Made by a program: the position numbers and the translations under genes
DNA from: Elusimicrobiota bacterium
Lineage (GTDB): Bacteria; Elusimicrobiota; Elusimicrobia; FEN-1173
Reading direction: 5' to 3'
NCBI GenBank assembly: GCA_022703335.1
Contig: JAKLDV010000008.1
Coordinates: forward strand, 1-43,031
Length of the DNA: 43,031 nt
In this document: in pieces, positions 25,448-34,312 of the stretch
Layout: each line of letters opens with the position of its first letter
How positions within the stretch are numbered: position 1 is the first letter of the stretch
The notes under the pieces: generated by a model
Told to the model about the DNA's origin: nothing
Seen by the model: the letters and a program-made list of their open reading frames with translations, nothing else
Database searches by the model: none

Positions 25448-26599
25448 ATGAAAAGGGCGGAGAACGCGAAATCGTTCCGGGGCAGCTTTTTGTTGGCCTT
25501 CCTGCTGGCCGCGGCGCTTTCCACGGCGGCGCTGTGGCGTGAGGAAGGGGAATTCCTGACGGCGGCCCGGTTGGGATGGGCGTGTTTTGTGGGCGCGATC
25601 GCTTTCCTGATCTTTTATACCGGCCGGATATCGCGGTGGCGCGCGCTCTTCTTCATCGTTTCCGCCTGGGCCTTCGTGGCGTATTTCAAGGCGTTCATTT
25701 TCGGGTTGGGGAACAACGCTTTTTTCTCTCCGAAGATTCAGGAGGTGCCGTTTTGTCATATCGCCATCGCTTCGTCCTTCCTCAACGCGCTCTATCAGCA
25801 GTATCTGGCGTTTCGAAGCGGTTCGTGGGGATTGTGGGGGCCGCTCTCTTTGGGCGTCCTCTGGCTGGGGGTGACGCTCGCCATCGGACAGGGATGGTGT
25901 TCCTGGGCCTGCTATTACGGCGGCCTGGATGAGGGATTCGGCCGTGTTTTGAAAAAGCCGTTGTTCCGGGATTTCCGTCTTCCGGAGAGGATGCGGGACC
26001 TCCCGGCCGCCGTGTTGTTGGTGATGCTTTTCGTTTCGCTGAGCGCCTTGTTGCCGGTGTTCTGTCTTTGGGTCTGCCCGTTGAAGGTGACGACGGCTTT
26101 CTTGGATACGGAGAGGGCGACGCGGCTCATTCAGCTGGCGGTTTTTTCCATTTCCGGAGCGTTGAGTCTGGTCCTGTTGCCGCTGGCCCTGAAGAAACGC
26201 GTTTTTTGCGGGCTGCTCTGCCCGTTCGGGGCCTGGCAGGCTTTTTGGGGAAGGATCAATCCGTTTCGCGTCAGCATCGACGGCGACAAATGCACGGGCT
26301 GCGGCCGATGCCTGAAAGTCTGTCCGACCTTCGTGTTGAACGACGGCACGCTTCAAAACCAGACGGTCAGCGCCTATTGCAATCGCTGCGGGGAATGCGT
26401 CGATGCGTGTTCGACGGGCGCCCTTTCCTACACCGTCTGGGGGCGGTCGTTGCCCGTCCGTCCGGGTTTTCCGGGGGAACTGGCGGACGTGCGCGTGTTT
26501 TTCGTGATGTCGGCGCTCGGGGTGGGTGGGGCGGTGGGAGGCGTGTATGTGCCGGATCTGATGTCTCGGATTTTTTCATGGCTGGCGGGCGCTCCGTGA
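25448..26599 (+). CDS. NapH/CcoG-like membrane polyferredoxin
   Basis: The 383-residue product has several membrane helices. Two CxxxCP-type loops typical of the NapH/NosR/RdxA group are present: GWCSWACYYGG and VFCGLLCPFGAWQAFWG, with a further FCLWVCPLK. Near the C-terminus are two ferredoxin 4Fe-4S motifs (CTGCGRCLKVCP and CNRCGECVDACSTGAL). Such proteins pass electrons from the cytoplasm or quinols to periplasmic acceptors or to metal-centre assembly. Next to the AmmeMemoRadiSam genes it could supply electrons, which is inference. It overlaps the TauE/SafE gene. Confidence 0.88.
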   Translation: MKRAENAKSFRGSFLLAFLLAAALSTAALWREEGEFLTAARLGWACFVGAIAFLIFYTGRISRWRALFFIVSAWAFVAYFKAFIFGLGNNAFFSPKIQEVPFCHIAIASSFLNALYQQYLAFRSGSWGLWGPLSLGVLWLGVTLAIGQGWCSWACYYGGLDEGFGRVLKKPLFRDFRLPERMRDLPAAVLLVMLFVSLSALLPVFCLWVCPLKVTTAFLDTERATRLIQLAVFSISGALSLVLLPLALKKRVFCGLLCPFGAWQAFWGRINPFRVSIDGDKCTGCGRCLKVCPTFVLNDGTLQNQTVSAYCNRCGECVDACSTGALSYTVWGRSLPVRPGFPGELADVRVFFVMSALGVGGAVGGVYVPDLMSRIFSWLAGAP

Positions 26600-27213
26600 C
26601 TTGGGCGTGGGAGGGGGTCATGTTGGGGTTGGCGACGGGTCCTTACTGCCTGACGGCCTGCGCGCCGATGTTGGTGCCGTACGTGTTGGCGTCCGTCGAG
26701 GGGCGCCGGCGGAGAGGGCTGCTCACCCTCGGCGAATTTTTGACGGGCCGTTTTTTGGCCTACGTCCTTTTCGGCGCCGCCGCGGGATTTTTCAGCGGCC
26801 GTTTTTCAGGGACGCTCCCCGCCCGCGGCGTGGCGGCGGCCGTTTTCGGGGCGGGCGTCTTGATGCTTTTGTATTCCCTCCCGAAAACGTTCCCCACCGT
26901 TCGAATGTGCGCGCACATGAACGCGTTTCCCGGGCTTCGTCGTCTCCCGCTGGCGCTGGGTTTTTTGGCGGGGATAAACATCTGTCCGCCGTTCCTGGCC
27001 GGCGTGGCGCGCGTGCTGGAATCCGGATCGGCCGGATTCGGCGGGGTCTATTTCGCGGCATTTTTCGCCGGGACCAGCGTGTATCTTTTGCCGCTGGCGG
27101 CGGCCCTCCCGTTCACGCACATCAAACGGCTGCAGTCCATCGGGACGTTGGCTTGCGGCGTGGCGGGGCTGTGGTTCATGGGAACGGGGGTGGTGGGACT
27201 CCTGAAGGGGTGA
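26578..27213 (+). CDS. TauE/SafE (DsbD-like) family membrane protein
   Basis: The protein of about 200 residues has six hydrophobic helices and a Cys pair in TM1 (GPYCLTACAPMLVPYVLA), then GEFLTGRFLAYVLFGAAAGFFSG and LGFLAGINICPPFLAGV, the pattern of DsbD_2 or sulfite-exporter-like proteins often found near cytochrome c or iron-sulfur maturation genes. Three starts are possible: ATG 26578 (no ribosome site, used here), GTG 26596 (overlaps the previous stop as GTGA) and ATG 26620 (GGAGGGGG just before it). All are in the same frame. It probably moves thiols, metal ions or electrons across the membrane with the polyferredoxin encoded before it. Confidence 0.82.
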   Translation: MAGGRSVTWAWEGVMLGLATGPYCLTACAPMLVPYVLASVEGRRRRGLLTLGEFLTGRFLAYVLFGAAAGFFSGRFSGTLPARGVAAAVFGAGVLMLLYSLPKTFPTVRMCAHMNAFPGLRRLPLALGFLAGINICPPFLAGVARVLESGSAGFGGVYFAAFFAGTSVYLLPLAAALPFTHIKRLQSIGTLACGVAGLWFMGTGVVGLLKG

Positions 27214-27254
27214 CATCGTCCGTTCGCGCCGCGCCGGCGTTGAAATCACCGGAC

Positions 27255-27281
27255 CCCGCCGAAAGGCGGGATTTTTATTTT
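27255..27281 (+). terminator. Intrinsic terminator of the polyferredoxin-TauE unit
   Basis: CCCGCC (27255-27260), a GAAA tetraloop and GGCGGG (27265-27270) are followed by ATTTTTATTTT. The T-run overlaps the last codons of the convergent histidine kinase gene. Confidence 0.88.
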
Positions 27282-28645
27282 CGGGAACGGGGCTTCAGAG
27301 GGAGGGTGAAAGAAAAGGTGGCGCCGGCGCCGGGCCGGCTCGCCGCCCAGATCCGCCCGCCGTGGGCCTCCACGATGCGTTTGCAGATGGCCAGCCCCAA
27401 ACCGGTGCTTTTTTCGTCGCGCTGAGCTTTGGTCGGTCCCCGGCCGTATTCCACGAAAAGGCGGGAGATGTCCTCGGGCGAGAGTCCGGGCCCCTGGTCC
27501 GAAACGACGATGAGGAGCTCGTCCCCGTCTTTCCGGGCGGCCACGGCGACGGTGGTGTTCTGCGGGGAATATTTCATGGCGTTCGACAGGAGGTTGTCGA
27601 TCACCTGGCCGATGCGGTGCGGGTCCAGGGAGACGGGCGGGATGTCTTTTTCCACGGCGAGGGTCAGTTTGTATTTTCGTGATTCGGCGAGGAGGGCGTT
27701 GGCGGCGTGGAGTCCCTGGAGGAATTCGGCGATGTTCACTTCGCGCGGGGACAGCGTCAACTGGCCCTTGATGATGGCGTTGACGTCGAGGAGGTTGTTG
27801 ATGAGTTCCAACATCCGTTCGCAGGATTTTTCCGCCAGCTCCGTGTACTTCAGCGCTTTTTCCGGGATGGGACCGAATCCGTTGTTCTTCATGTGGGCCA
27901 GGTAGATGAGCAGGACGCTCAAGGGGTGGCGCAGGTCGTGCGTGGCGATGCCGAGGAAGCGGCTTTTCAGCTCGCTCAGTTCGGACACCTGGGCGAGGGT
28001 CCTCCCTTTTTCAAGGATGAGGGAAATCTGACCGGCGATGAACTGGAAGAGCTCCACGTGGGCCGTGCGATAGGCGTCCGCTTCCCGGCTTGAGAAAAAA
28101 AGGAACCCGAGGGGCTTGCCCTGGGCCGCGAGGGGGCAGGTGAGGCTGGAACGCATCCCCTCTTCGACGATCAAATGGGTGGAGTGCGACCGGGGGTGTT
28201 CCCGCAGGTAGGCGCGGAGATCGTTGAGGATGCGCGGCCGGCCCGTTTCGAGGATGCCTTTGAGGCTGCTGCCCTCCAACGGCGCGGAGTATCCCACGGG
28301 GAGTTTGGTCTCCGGCGAGTCGGAACGCGCCCAGAAGGATGTCACGCTCAGCCCGGAGTCGTCCAGAACGGACGCTCCGATGCGGTTGTAGGGGATGAGG
28401 CGGTGGAACGATTCGTAGATTCTGTCGAGGATTTCTTCCGGATGGCGGCCGGTGTTGACCTCCTCCACGAGTTTCCAGAGGGTCACGGTCTCATTTTCCT
28501 TTTGCGACACATGCCGGCGGAGGGATTCCAGGGCCTGGCCGAGGTGTCCGAGCGCGTCGTCCGGGCCGGGGTCTGTCGTCCCGGAAAAATCGCCCCGCTG
28601 CAGGGCCGATACCATGTCGATGTATTTTGGAATCCGAGGGTCCAT
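27275..28645 (-). CDS. Cytosolic GAF-domain sensor histidine kinase
   Basis: The 456-residue product has no membrane helix. Residues about 60-215 form a GAF sensor domain (EEILDRIYESFHRLIPYNRIGASVLD...GMRSSLTCPLAAQGKPLGFLFFSS). The HisKA domain has phosphoacceptor H236 in ATHDLRHPL. The catalytic domain shows the N box (QVIDNLLSNAMKYSP), G1 (VSDQGPGLSPEDI), and the GLGLAICKRIVEAHGG box near the C-terminus. It would autophosphorylate and pass phosphate to a response regulator; none lies next to it, so it is an orphan here. The ligand of the GAF domain is unknown. Confidence 0.95.
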   Translation of the reverse strand: MDPRIPKYIDMVSALQRGDFSGTTDPGPDDALGHLGQALESLRRHVSQKENETVTLWKLVEEVNTGRHPEEILDRIYESFHRLIPYNRIGASVLDDSGLSVTSFWARSDSPETKLPVGYSAPLEGSSLKGILETGRPRILNDLRAYLREHPRSHSTHLIVEEGMRSSLTCPLAAQGKPLGFLFFSSREADAYRTAHVELFQFIAGQISLILEKGRTLAQVSELSELKSRFLGIATHDLRHPLSVLLIYLAHMKNNGFGPIPEKALKYTELAEKSCERMLELINNLLDVNAIIKGQLTLSPREVNIAEFLQGLHAANALLAESRKYKLTLAVEKDIPPVSLDPHRIGQVIDNLLSNAMKYSPQNTTVAVAARKDGDELLIVVSDQGPGLSPEDISRLFVEYGRGPTKAQRDEKSTGLGLAICKRIVEAHGGRIWAASRPGAGATFSFTLPLKPRSRK

Positions 28646-28729
28646 GGGATTAGTATATCAAGCGCGTTCTTCCCTCGCCACGGCCGACGTTTTCAGGAGA
28701 GGGGTCAACGGCGCGGGCGAGGGCCGACA

Positions 28730-30199
28730 TCAATGCGTTCGGCTCGCGTGTTCCCGGCGGGCGGCGGCCGCGATTTTTTCCAGCATTCCGGAAAATATGT
28801 ATTTGTGGAAGGGATAAAGGGCATACCAGGAGAGGAATCCGAAAAGCCCTTTGGGATCGAAGATGGCGGATTGGCAGATCTCGGAAGAGCTCCCCTCGCC
28901 GGACACCTCGAACTGCAGCCAGGCCCGCCCCGGCAGCCGCAGTTCCGCCCGCAGCAGGAGTTCCCGCCCCGGTTCGACGTATTCCACGCGATAGCAATCG
29001 AGCACGTCCCCCACGGCCAAGTCTTCCGGGTGCCGACGTCCCCGGCGCATGCCCACGCCTCCCACAAGTTCGTCGAGAAATCCCCGGAATTGCCAGAGCC
29101 AATCGGCGTGATACCATCCGCGGGTCCCGCCGATGCGCTGGATCGGAGCAAAGGCGGAGGCGGCCGGGACATCCAACCGCACCGTCCGGCAATCGAGGAT
29201 ACGGGAACCGATGCGGACGCCTTTCCGACCGGGCGCTTCCTTGATGGCGGGGGATTCTCCCCAGCGGGACCGGCGGAACGAGTCGTCTTCCCGGCTCAGG
29301 GCGGTCGCCAGCGCTTCGCGGAACCCGGTCGGCCGGAGGCCGAAGACGCGGGTCGCGGCGTGGTCGGAGACGACGGTGGGGTTGCGGAGACTTTCGAAGA
29401 GTTTTTCGCCCACGGCGGCGTATTCCGGCACCACCAGTTTGAGCCACAGGCAGGAGAGGGGCCGCGGCAACAGGGGTACGGGAAGGATCAGGCGTCCTAA
29501 TCCCCGTTGACGGGCGTATTCCCGGAGGATGTCGCCGTAGGAGACGACGTCCCGGCCGCCGATCTCGAAGGTGCGATGGCCATCCTCGGGCAACTCCAGC
29601 GCGGCGCGGAAGTAGGCCAGAAGGTCCTGGATGCTGATCGGCTGCGTGAGGTTTGTAACCCAGCGGGGGGCGAGCATGATCGGCAGGCGTTGTACGAGGC
29701 AGCGGATCAGTTCGAACGAGAGACTTCCGGCGCCGATGACGATGGAGGCGCGGAACTCGATGACCGGGACGCCGGAGGACCGAAGGACGTCGCCGACGGC
29801 CCGGCGGCTCTTCAAGTGGGGGGAAAGGGTGTCGTGCGGATCGCCGAGTCCGCCGAGGTAGATGATGCGGCGCACGCCCGCGGCCTTGGCGGCGAAGGCG
29901 AAGTTTTGCGCCCCCCGCCGTTCCTCCGCCTCGAAATTTTCACGCGCCTTGAGGGAGTGGATGAAATAGTAGGCCGTGTGCACGCCGTCCATGGCCCGCC
30001 GGAGACTTTGGGAATCCAGCACGTCGCCGAGCACGGTGCTCGTGGTGTCCGGGGAACCGCGGCGAACGAGTTCCCGGCGCACCAGGCAGCGCACGGGAAA
30101 ATGGTCGTGTTCCAGCAGGGAGAGGAGGCAACCGCCGATGTAGCCGGTCGCGCCCGTCAGGAGCACGAGGGGTTTGGAGGACCCGGCGTCGGCTGTCAT
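28730..30199 (-). CDS. NAD(P)-binding SDR with C-terminal DUF2867
   Basis: The 489-residue product has an N-terminal atypical SDR domain (TGATGYIGGCLLSLLEHDHFPVRCLVR, then YYFIHSL, RIIYLGGLGD and a VIEFRASIVIGAGSLSFELIRCL segment). A C-terminal DUF2867 domain (about 330-480) follows, with WYHADWLWQFRGFLDELVGGVGMRRGRRHP and GLFGFLSWYALYPFHKYIFSGML. Such fusions are common; their substrate is unknown and may be a lipid or quinone-like molecule. ATG 30199 is chosen because the glycine motif follows at once; longer reading is Arg/Pro-rich noise. It starts 14 bases after the OmpA-like gene and ends the three-gene minus-strand operon. Confidence 0.85.
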   Translation of the reverse strand: MTADAGSSKPLVLLTGATGYIGGCLLSLLEHDHFPVRCLVRRELVRRGSPDTTSTVLGDVLDSQSLRRAMDGVHTAYYFIHSLKARENFEAEERRGAQNFAFAAKAAGVRRIIYLGGLGDPHDTLSPHLKSRRAVGDVLRSSGVPVIEFRASIVIGAGSLSFELIRCLVQRLPIMLAPRWVTNLTQPISIQDLLAYFRAALELPEDGHRTFEIGGRDVVSYGDILREYARQRGLGRLILPVPLLPRPLSCLWLKLVVPEYAAVGEKLFESLRNPTVVSDHAATRVFGLRPTGFREALATALSREDDSFRRSRWGESPAIKEAPGRKGVRIGSRILDCRTVRLDVPAASAFAPIQRIGGTRGWYHADWLWQFRGFLDELVGGVGMRRGRRHPEDLAVGDVLDCYRVEYVEPGRELLLRAELRLPGRAWLQFEVSGEGSSSEICQSAIFDPKGLFGFLSWYALYPFHKYIFSGMLEKIAAAARREHASRTH

Positions 30200-30213
30200 G
30201 CGGGGAGGGGGAT

Positions 30214-31380
30214 TCAGGGCGCGGGGGCGTCCGGAAGGGGGTCCGGCGGCGGGGCGGGAGGGGCGGTGAAGAGGATTTCTATCCGGTTGACGTCCCGGAA
30301 TTTTCCGCCCAGGCCGTGCACCTCCAGGCGCGTGGCGGAGACGCCGCCTTTGACCAGCGCGCTGTAGATCGCCCACACCTGGGCGCTGGACAGATCCACG
30401 CGTCTCGTCGAAGTTTTCTCTGAACCGGCATAGCCGTTGAGCAGGAGACGGTGGGTGGGGTGGGATTTTGCAAGCGAGAACAGTTGATTCAGGGCGGAGT
30501 CGGGCCCGGCGGCCTTCAGCGAACTGGAGTTGGCGGGGTCAAAGAGCGAATCACTGGGAGCGATCACCTTGAAACCGCCGTCCGGAAGAGGGGTGATTTT
30601 CATCGCCGAGGCGGCGCTGGCCAGGGCCGTGGTCGAGTCGACGGAAATTTGGAGCGGCGAAGAAAGCGTTTGTTGATTCCCGGCGGCGTCTTCCACGATG
30701 AATTCGGTCCGGTAGGAGCCGTTGTCTGCAAAGGATTGGGTCTGCTGGGTGCGGCCGTCCCAGCTCGGGGACGCCGCCCCGTTTTCGAAGCCGCCCGTGG
30801 AGGAGAAGATGGACAGGGTTGGGGTGTCGTCGGAAAAAATACGCAGCTCCCAGTGGGACAGGCCGATCGAGTCTTCCGCCCGAAGAAGAAAACCGACCGC
30901 TTGCTCCGGGCCGGGAGAAAAGATGGGCGTGGAGAGTTCCACCGTGGCGAGGGGAGGGGTCAAATCCACGACGAGGTCGACGGCGGGGGAGGCGGCCTTG
31001 TTTCGGGACGCCCATACGCGGGCTTGAGCGACATAGACGCCTTCTCGGGCGGTTTTGTGGGCGAGCGTGACCCCGGCCCATTCGAGAAGTCCGGGAGGTG
31101 TTCCCCGTCCGCCGTCGCGCCATACCCGTCTTCCCAAGGCGTCGTAAAGCACGATGCGCCACTTGTGGATGTTCTCGAGACCCTGTGTGCCGAAGAGAAA
31201 GTAGACGGCATCCTTCCGGCCGTCGCCGTTCGGTGAAAAAATCAGCGGGTCCGCTTCCAGGGAGAGAGCTTTCTTTTCGGCCCCTCGGAGAGGGAGGACG
31301 GGAACGAAGACGGCCAGGAGGACGAACAGGGAAAGCGTCCGTCGGCGTTTGATCGAAGTGGGCGGGATCGAGCCGGTCAT
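30214..31380 (-). CDS. Periplasmic protein with FlgD-Ig-like repeats and OmpA-like C-terminus
   Basis: The 388-residue product has an N-terminal signal sequence (LSLFVLLAVFVPVLPLRG). DPLIFSPNGDGRKDAVYF and WRIVLYDALGRRVWRDGG are the FlgD-Ig/gliding type C-terminal-like beta motif. A second beta-sandwich follows, and from about residue 285 there is an OmpA-type domain (LNQLFSLAKSHPTHRLLLNGYAGSEKTSTRRVDLSSAQVWAIYSALVKGGVSATRLEVHGLGG). The OmpA part is diverged (NGYAGSE where GHTD is usual), so wall binding is uncertain. The tail is Pro-rich. It overlaps the AsmA gene by four bases (ATGA). Confidence 0.8.
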   Translation of the reverse strand: MTGSIPPTSIKRRRTLSLFVLLAVFVPVLPLRGAEKKALSLEADPLIFSPNGDGRKDAVYFLFGTQGLENIHKWRIVLYDALGRRVWRDGGRGTPPGLLEWAGVTLAHKTAREGVYVAQARVWASRNKAASPAVDLVVDLTPPLATVELSTPIFSPGPEQAVGFLLRAEDSIGLSHWELRIFSDDTPTLSIFSSTGGFENGAASPSWDGRTQQTQSFADNGSYRTEFIVEDAAGNQQTLSSPLQISVDSTTALASAASAMKITPLPDGGFKVIAPSDSLFDPANSSSLKAAGPDSALNQLFSLAKSHPTHRLLLNGYAGSEKTSTRRVDLSSAQVWAIYSALVKGGVSATRLEVHGLGGKFRDVNRIEILFTAPPAPPPDPLPDAPAP

Positions 31381-34073
31381 TTTTTCTTGAAAAGTTTGTC
31401 CAGGGCTTTTTGGCCCTGTTCGATGGTTTTCAATATTTGTTTTTCGCCCTGTACGGGAAGCGAAGGTTTCTGATCCTTGTCCTGCGGGGATTGGAGGGAG
31501 TCTTTCAACCGTTCCACGCCTTTCTTCAAGAGGTTCTGGGCCGCTTGTCGAGCGGCGCTGTCCAGGTCCACGGCGACGGCGGGGTCCGTCAGGGGACCCT
31601 TGATGACGGCCTCCAGCGTGAGAGCGCCGTCTTCTCCGATGACCCAGTCACCGACGGTCCCGAGGGCGGATTCCATCGGCAGTTTGAACGTGGCGCGCAG
31701 GTCCGCGAGCAGGGTGGAGAGTTTCAGCGTCCCGCGGACGGCGATGTCCATCTGTGAACTGTCGATCATGAAATCCCGCGTTTCTAGGAGGCCGTCCTTC
31801 ATTTGGAAATGAGACGACAGGCGGCTGTAGGTGAGGTCGGCGGCGTCCTTTTTTAGGATTTTATTAATTTTGACGGCCAACGGGAGGTTATAAATTTTAC
31901 CGTCGTCGGCGGAGAGCTCCGCCGTGCCGTTCCAGTGGAGCATCTCGGAATCGACCTCGGTCAGGTTCCACGCCAGGCGGAACCGGCGGCCGATGTAATT
32001 GGGGTGGGAGAGGGTCTCTATCTTGAAATGGCCCTCGGCTTTGGCCAACGAAAGGGCCGGTTCCGTCGCGGCCGGCGCGCCGGCCGGTCGGACGGGAACG
32101 GCCGATGAGGATGTTTCAGAAAAAACCTTCTGCAGCTTTCCGGCATCCAGCGTTGCGAGCTCGCCTTCGCACCAGAGTTCCGGTTTGGAGAAGTTCTTCA
32201 GCTGGGAGCGGACGAGGAGGGGCTCGCCGTTGAATCGGCCTTTCAGGAGAGAGGTTTCCATCGAATCCATGGAAAACGCCACGTCGCCTTCGAACTCCGA
32301 GAAGACGAGCCCGGCCTTGGGGACCGCCCCGAAATTTTTGAGCGTCAGGGAGCCGCTGATCCGCGGGGCGGCGAGCGTGCCGGCGAGTTGGAGATCCAGC
32401 GAGGTCCGGCCCGAAAGGCCGTATTCTTTTATGAGCGGGACCGCCGGAGAGAGCGACTCAAGGGAGACCGGGGGGATTTTGAAGGAGAGCCCCATGTCGG
32501 CTGTTCCGGGGAGGTCCGAAATGTTTCCGTGGCCCGTGAGGGACAGGGACTCCATCGACAGTTGGAAATTTTTCAGCAGGAGATTCTTGCGGTCGGACAA
32601 CCGAACGTCGGCCAGGAGGGCGAGGGGTTTTCCGGAAGGTTTTTGGAAATAGCCGGCATAGGAGACGGCCGCCTCGTCGGCGAGAAGTTGGAAGCGGAAC
32701 GAGGGCCGGTCCAGGGTGCCGCCCACGTTTATTTTTGCGCTCAGGGGGCCGGAAAGGCGCAGGTCGGCGGGGAGAGGGGGGGCGCTTGTCGGTAGTTCGA
32801 GTCCGCCGAACTCCCCGCGGACATCGAGGGGAGAACCGCCCACGGGGTCTTTTATCGTGATTTTGCCGTCCAGACGCAAAGGGGCGTTTTCCCGTTTTTT
32901 CACCAGGGAAGCGTAGCGGAACGTCGCCCGGTCGCCGGTGAAATGGAAGGACATCGTCGCTTGTTTTAGGGTGCCGCGCGCCTCCACTTTCCCTTGCAGG
33001 GGGCCGGTGAGGGAGAGGTCGGGAAAGAGGGGGGACTTTTGCGCGCTCAGGTTGGAGACGGCCAGGACGCCGGCAAAGCCGATTTTTTTCAGCGGGTCGG
33101 TCAGAGAGAGATCGGGGGCCACGGCGGCCGTCAGGCCGGCGCCGCGGAGGGAGAGGTCCCCCCGAATCGACATTTTTTCCAGGTTGCCGTTCAGATGCAG
33201 TTCGCCGCGGAGGTCCATGTCCGAGAGGCCGATGGGCATGGAGAAAAAGGGAACGAGGTCTTGCGCCCTCAGCGGTTCCGGATGGAGCCGGAGATCGATC
33301 GAGGGGGAATGGAAGTCGGTTATCCGGCCGCCGGCGGAGACGGTCGTTTTCCCGGTTTTTAGACGGAACTCATCCAGCTCGAGGGAGCCGTTCGGCGAGG
33401 GGAGCAGCGTTCCCCGCAGGAGGACCTGCGCTTCGAACGGTTTTCCGGAGAGGGACCCGTTGAGACGCCCGGCGAGGCGGATGCGACCGGGGGTGGTCAA
33501 CGAAAAACCGGAAACCGAGAGGTCCATGTCCGTCATCGACAGGTTCACGGCGGCGGAGGATTTGTCCACGAAGCGGATGTCCGCTTTCCGAACGTCGAGT
33601 TGTTGAATAAAAAGGGACGGGGCCGCTTCGGATCGGGGAACGCTCCCGGGCGCGGGGACGACGGCCGGCGCCGTGCCCGAAGACAGGAGGTCCGAGTAAT
33701 TATAGGAACCGTCGGCGAAACGGATGAGGCGGATATCCGGTTTTTCCAAAGTCAGGCTTTTGAGGACGAGGTCGCCGCGCAGGAGCGGCCAAAGACGGGG
33801 TTTCACCGACAGGGATTTTCCCGAGATGAACGTTCCGGCCTGCAGGTTCGGCGGTTCGGAAAGGGTGAATCCATCGAGGCGGAGGCCCCGGAAGAGTCCC
33901 ACGGAGACGGCATCGAACCGCAGTTCGCGGTTCAAATGTCGGCGGGCCTGTTCTCCGGCGATCTCCGCCAATTTCGGAGGAGGGAAACGCCATTGGAGGA
34001 ACAGGGTCAGCCCCAGGATCCCGAAGACCAGGATCCCGATAACGACGGCGGTGAGGAGCAGCGCTTTTTTCAT
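31377..34073 (-). CDS. AsmA family envelope protein
   Basis: The 898-residue product has one N-terminal membrane helix (about 4-27) and then a long periplasmic domain of repeated beta-strand segments. The AsmA/YhdP hallmarks are visible: the AsmA N-terminal pattern after the helix (HLNRELRFDAVSVGLFRGLRLDGFTLSEPP, LVLKSLTLEKPDIRLIRFADGSYNYSDLL) and a C-terminal ALTLEAVIKGPLTDPAVAVDLDSAARQAAQNLLK. These proteins are thought to bridge inner and outer membranes and carry phospholipids. It is the first gene of a minus-strand operon of three. Confidence 0.9.
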   Translation of the reverse strand: MKKALLLTAVVIGILVFGILGLTLFLQWRFPPPKLAEIAGEQARRHLNRELRFDAVSVGLFRGLRLDGFTLSEPPNLQAGTFISGKSLSVKPRLWPLLRGDLVLKSLTLEKPDIRLIRFADGSYNYSDLLSSGTAPAVVPAPGSVPRSEAAPSLFIQQLDVRKADIRFVDKSSAAVNLSMTDMDLSVSGFSLTTPGRIRLAGRLNGSLSGKPFEAQVLLRGTLLPSPNGSLELDEFRLKTGKTTVSAGGRITDFHSPSIDLRLHPEPLRAQDLVPFFSMPIGLSDMDLRGELHLNGNLEKMSIRGDLSLRGAGLTAAVAPDLSLTDPLKKIGFAGVLAVSNLSAQKSPLFPDLSLTGPLQGKVEARGTLKQATMSFHFTGDRATFRYASLVKKRENAPLRLDGKITIKDPVGGSPLDVRGEFGGLELPTSAPPLPADLRLSGPLSAKINVGGTLDRPSFRFQLLADEAAVSYAGYFQKPSGKPLALLADVRLSDRKNLLLKNFQLSMESLSLTGHGNISDLPGTADMGLSFKIPPVSLESLSPAVPLIKEYGLSGRTSLDLQLAGTLAAPRISGSLTLKNFGAVPKAGLVFSEFEGDVAFSMDSMETSLLKGRFNGEPLLVRSQLKNFSKPELWCEGELATLDAGKLQKVFSETSSSAVPVRPAGAPAATEPALSLAKAEGHFKIETLSHPNYIGRRFRLAWNLTEVDSEMLHWNGTAELSADDGKIYNLPLAVKINKILKKDAADLTYSRLSSHFQMKDGLLETRDFMIDSSQMDIAVRGTLKLSTLLADLRATFKLPMESALGTVGDWVIGEDGALTLEAVIKGPLTDPAVAVDLDSAARQAAQNLLKKGVERLKDSLQSPQDKDQKPSLPVQGEKQILKTIEQGQKALDKLFKKK

Positions 34074-34143
34074 ATCGGGGACAGGAGACTCCGACGAAAG
34101 GATACGGGATGGCGTCCGGCCGCGGGCGCGCTTTTAAAGATAA

Positions 34144-34149
34144 ATTATA
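34144..34149 (-). promoter_or_regulatory. Probable -10 box for the AsmA operon
   Basis: TATAAT is read on the minus strand at 34149-34144, about 70 bases before the AsmA start. No good -35 box is seen at the right distance. Confidence 0.45.
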
Positions 34150-34191
34150 GACCATTTTTATCGAGAGTTACCCGTTCCGCGGCGACAGATT

Positions 34192-34200
34192 TGTTATAAT
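34192..34200 (+). promoter_or_regulatory. Extended -10 promoter of the radical SAM operon
   Basis: TGTTATAAT (34192-34200) is a TGnTATAAT extended -10. A start near 34207 gives a leader of about 105 nt before GTG 34313. It stands back to back with the AsmA -10 box. Confidence 0.65.
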
Positions 34201-34312
34201 TTTACCTCGGTTTCAGTTCCATCGAACATCCCCAAGCCCTTTCGTTTTGGCGATATGTTCCGCGAGTCAACCGTGATGAATCAAGAGACAGGTTTCTGGA
34301 GGACGGGAATCC

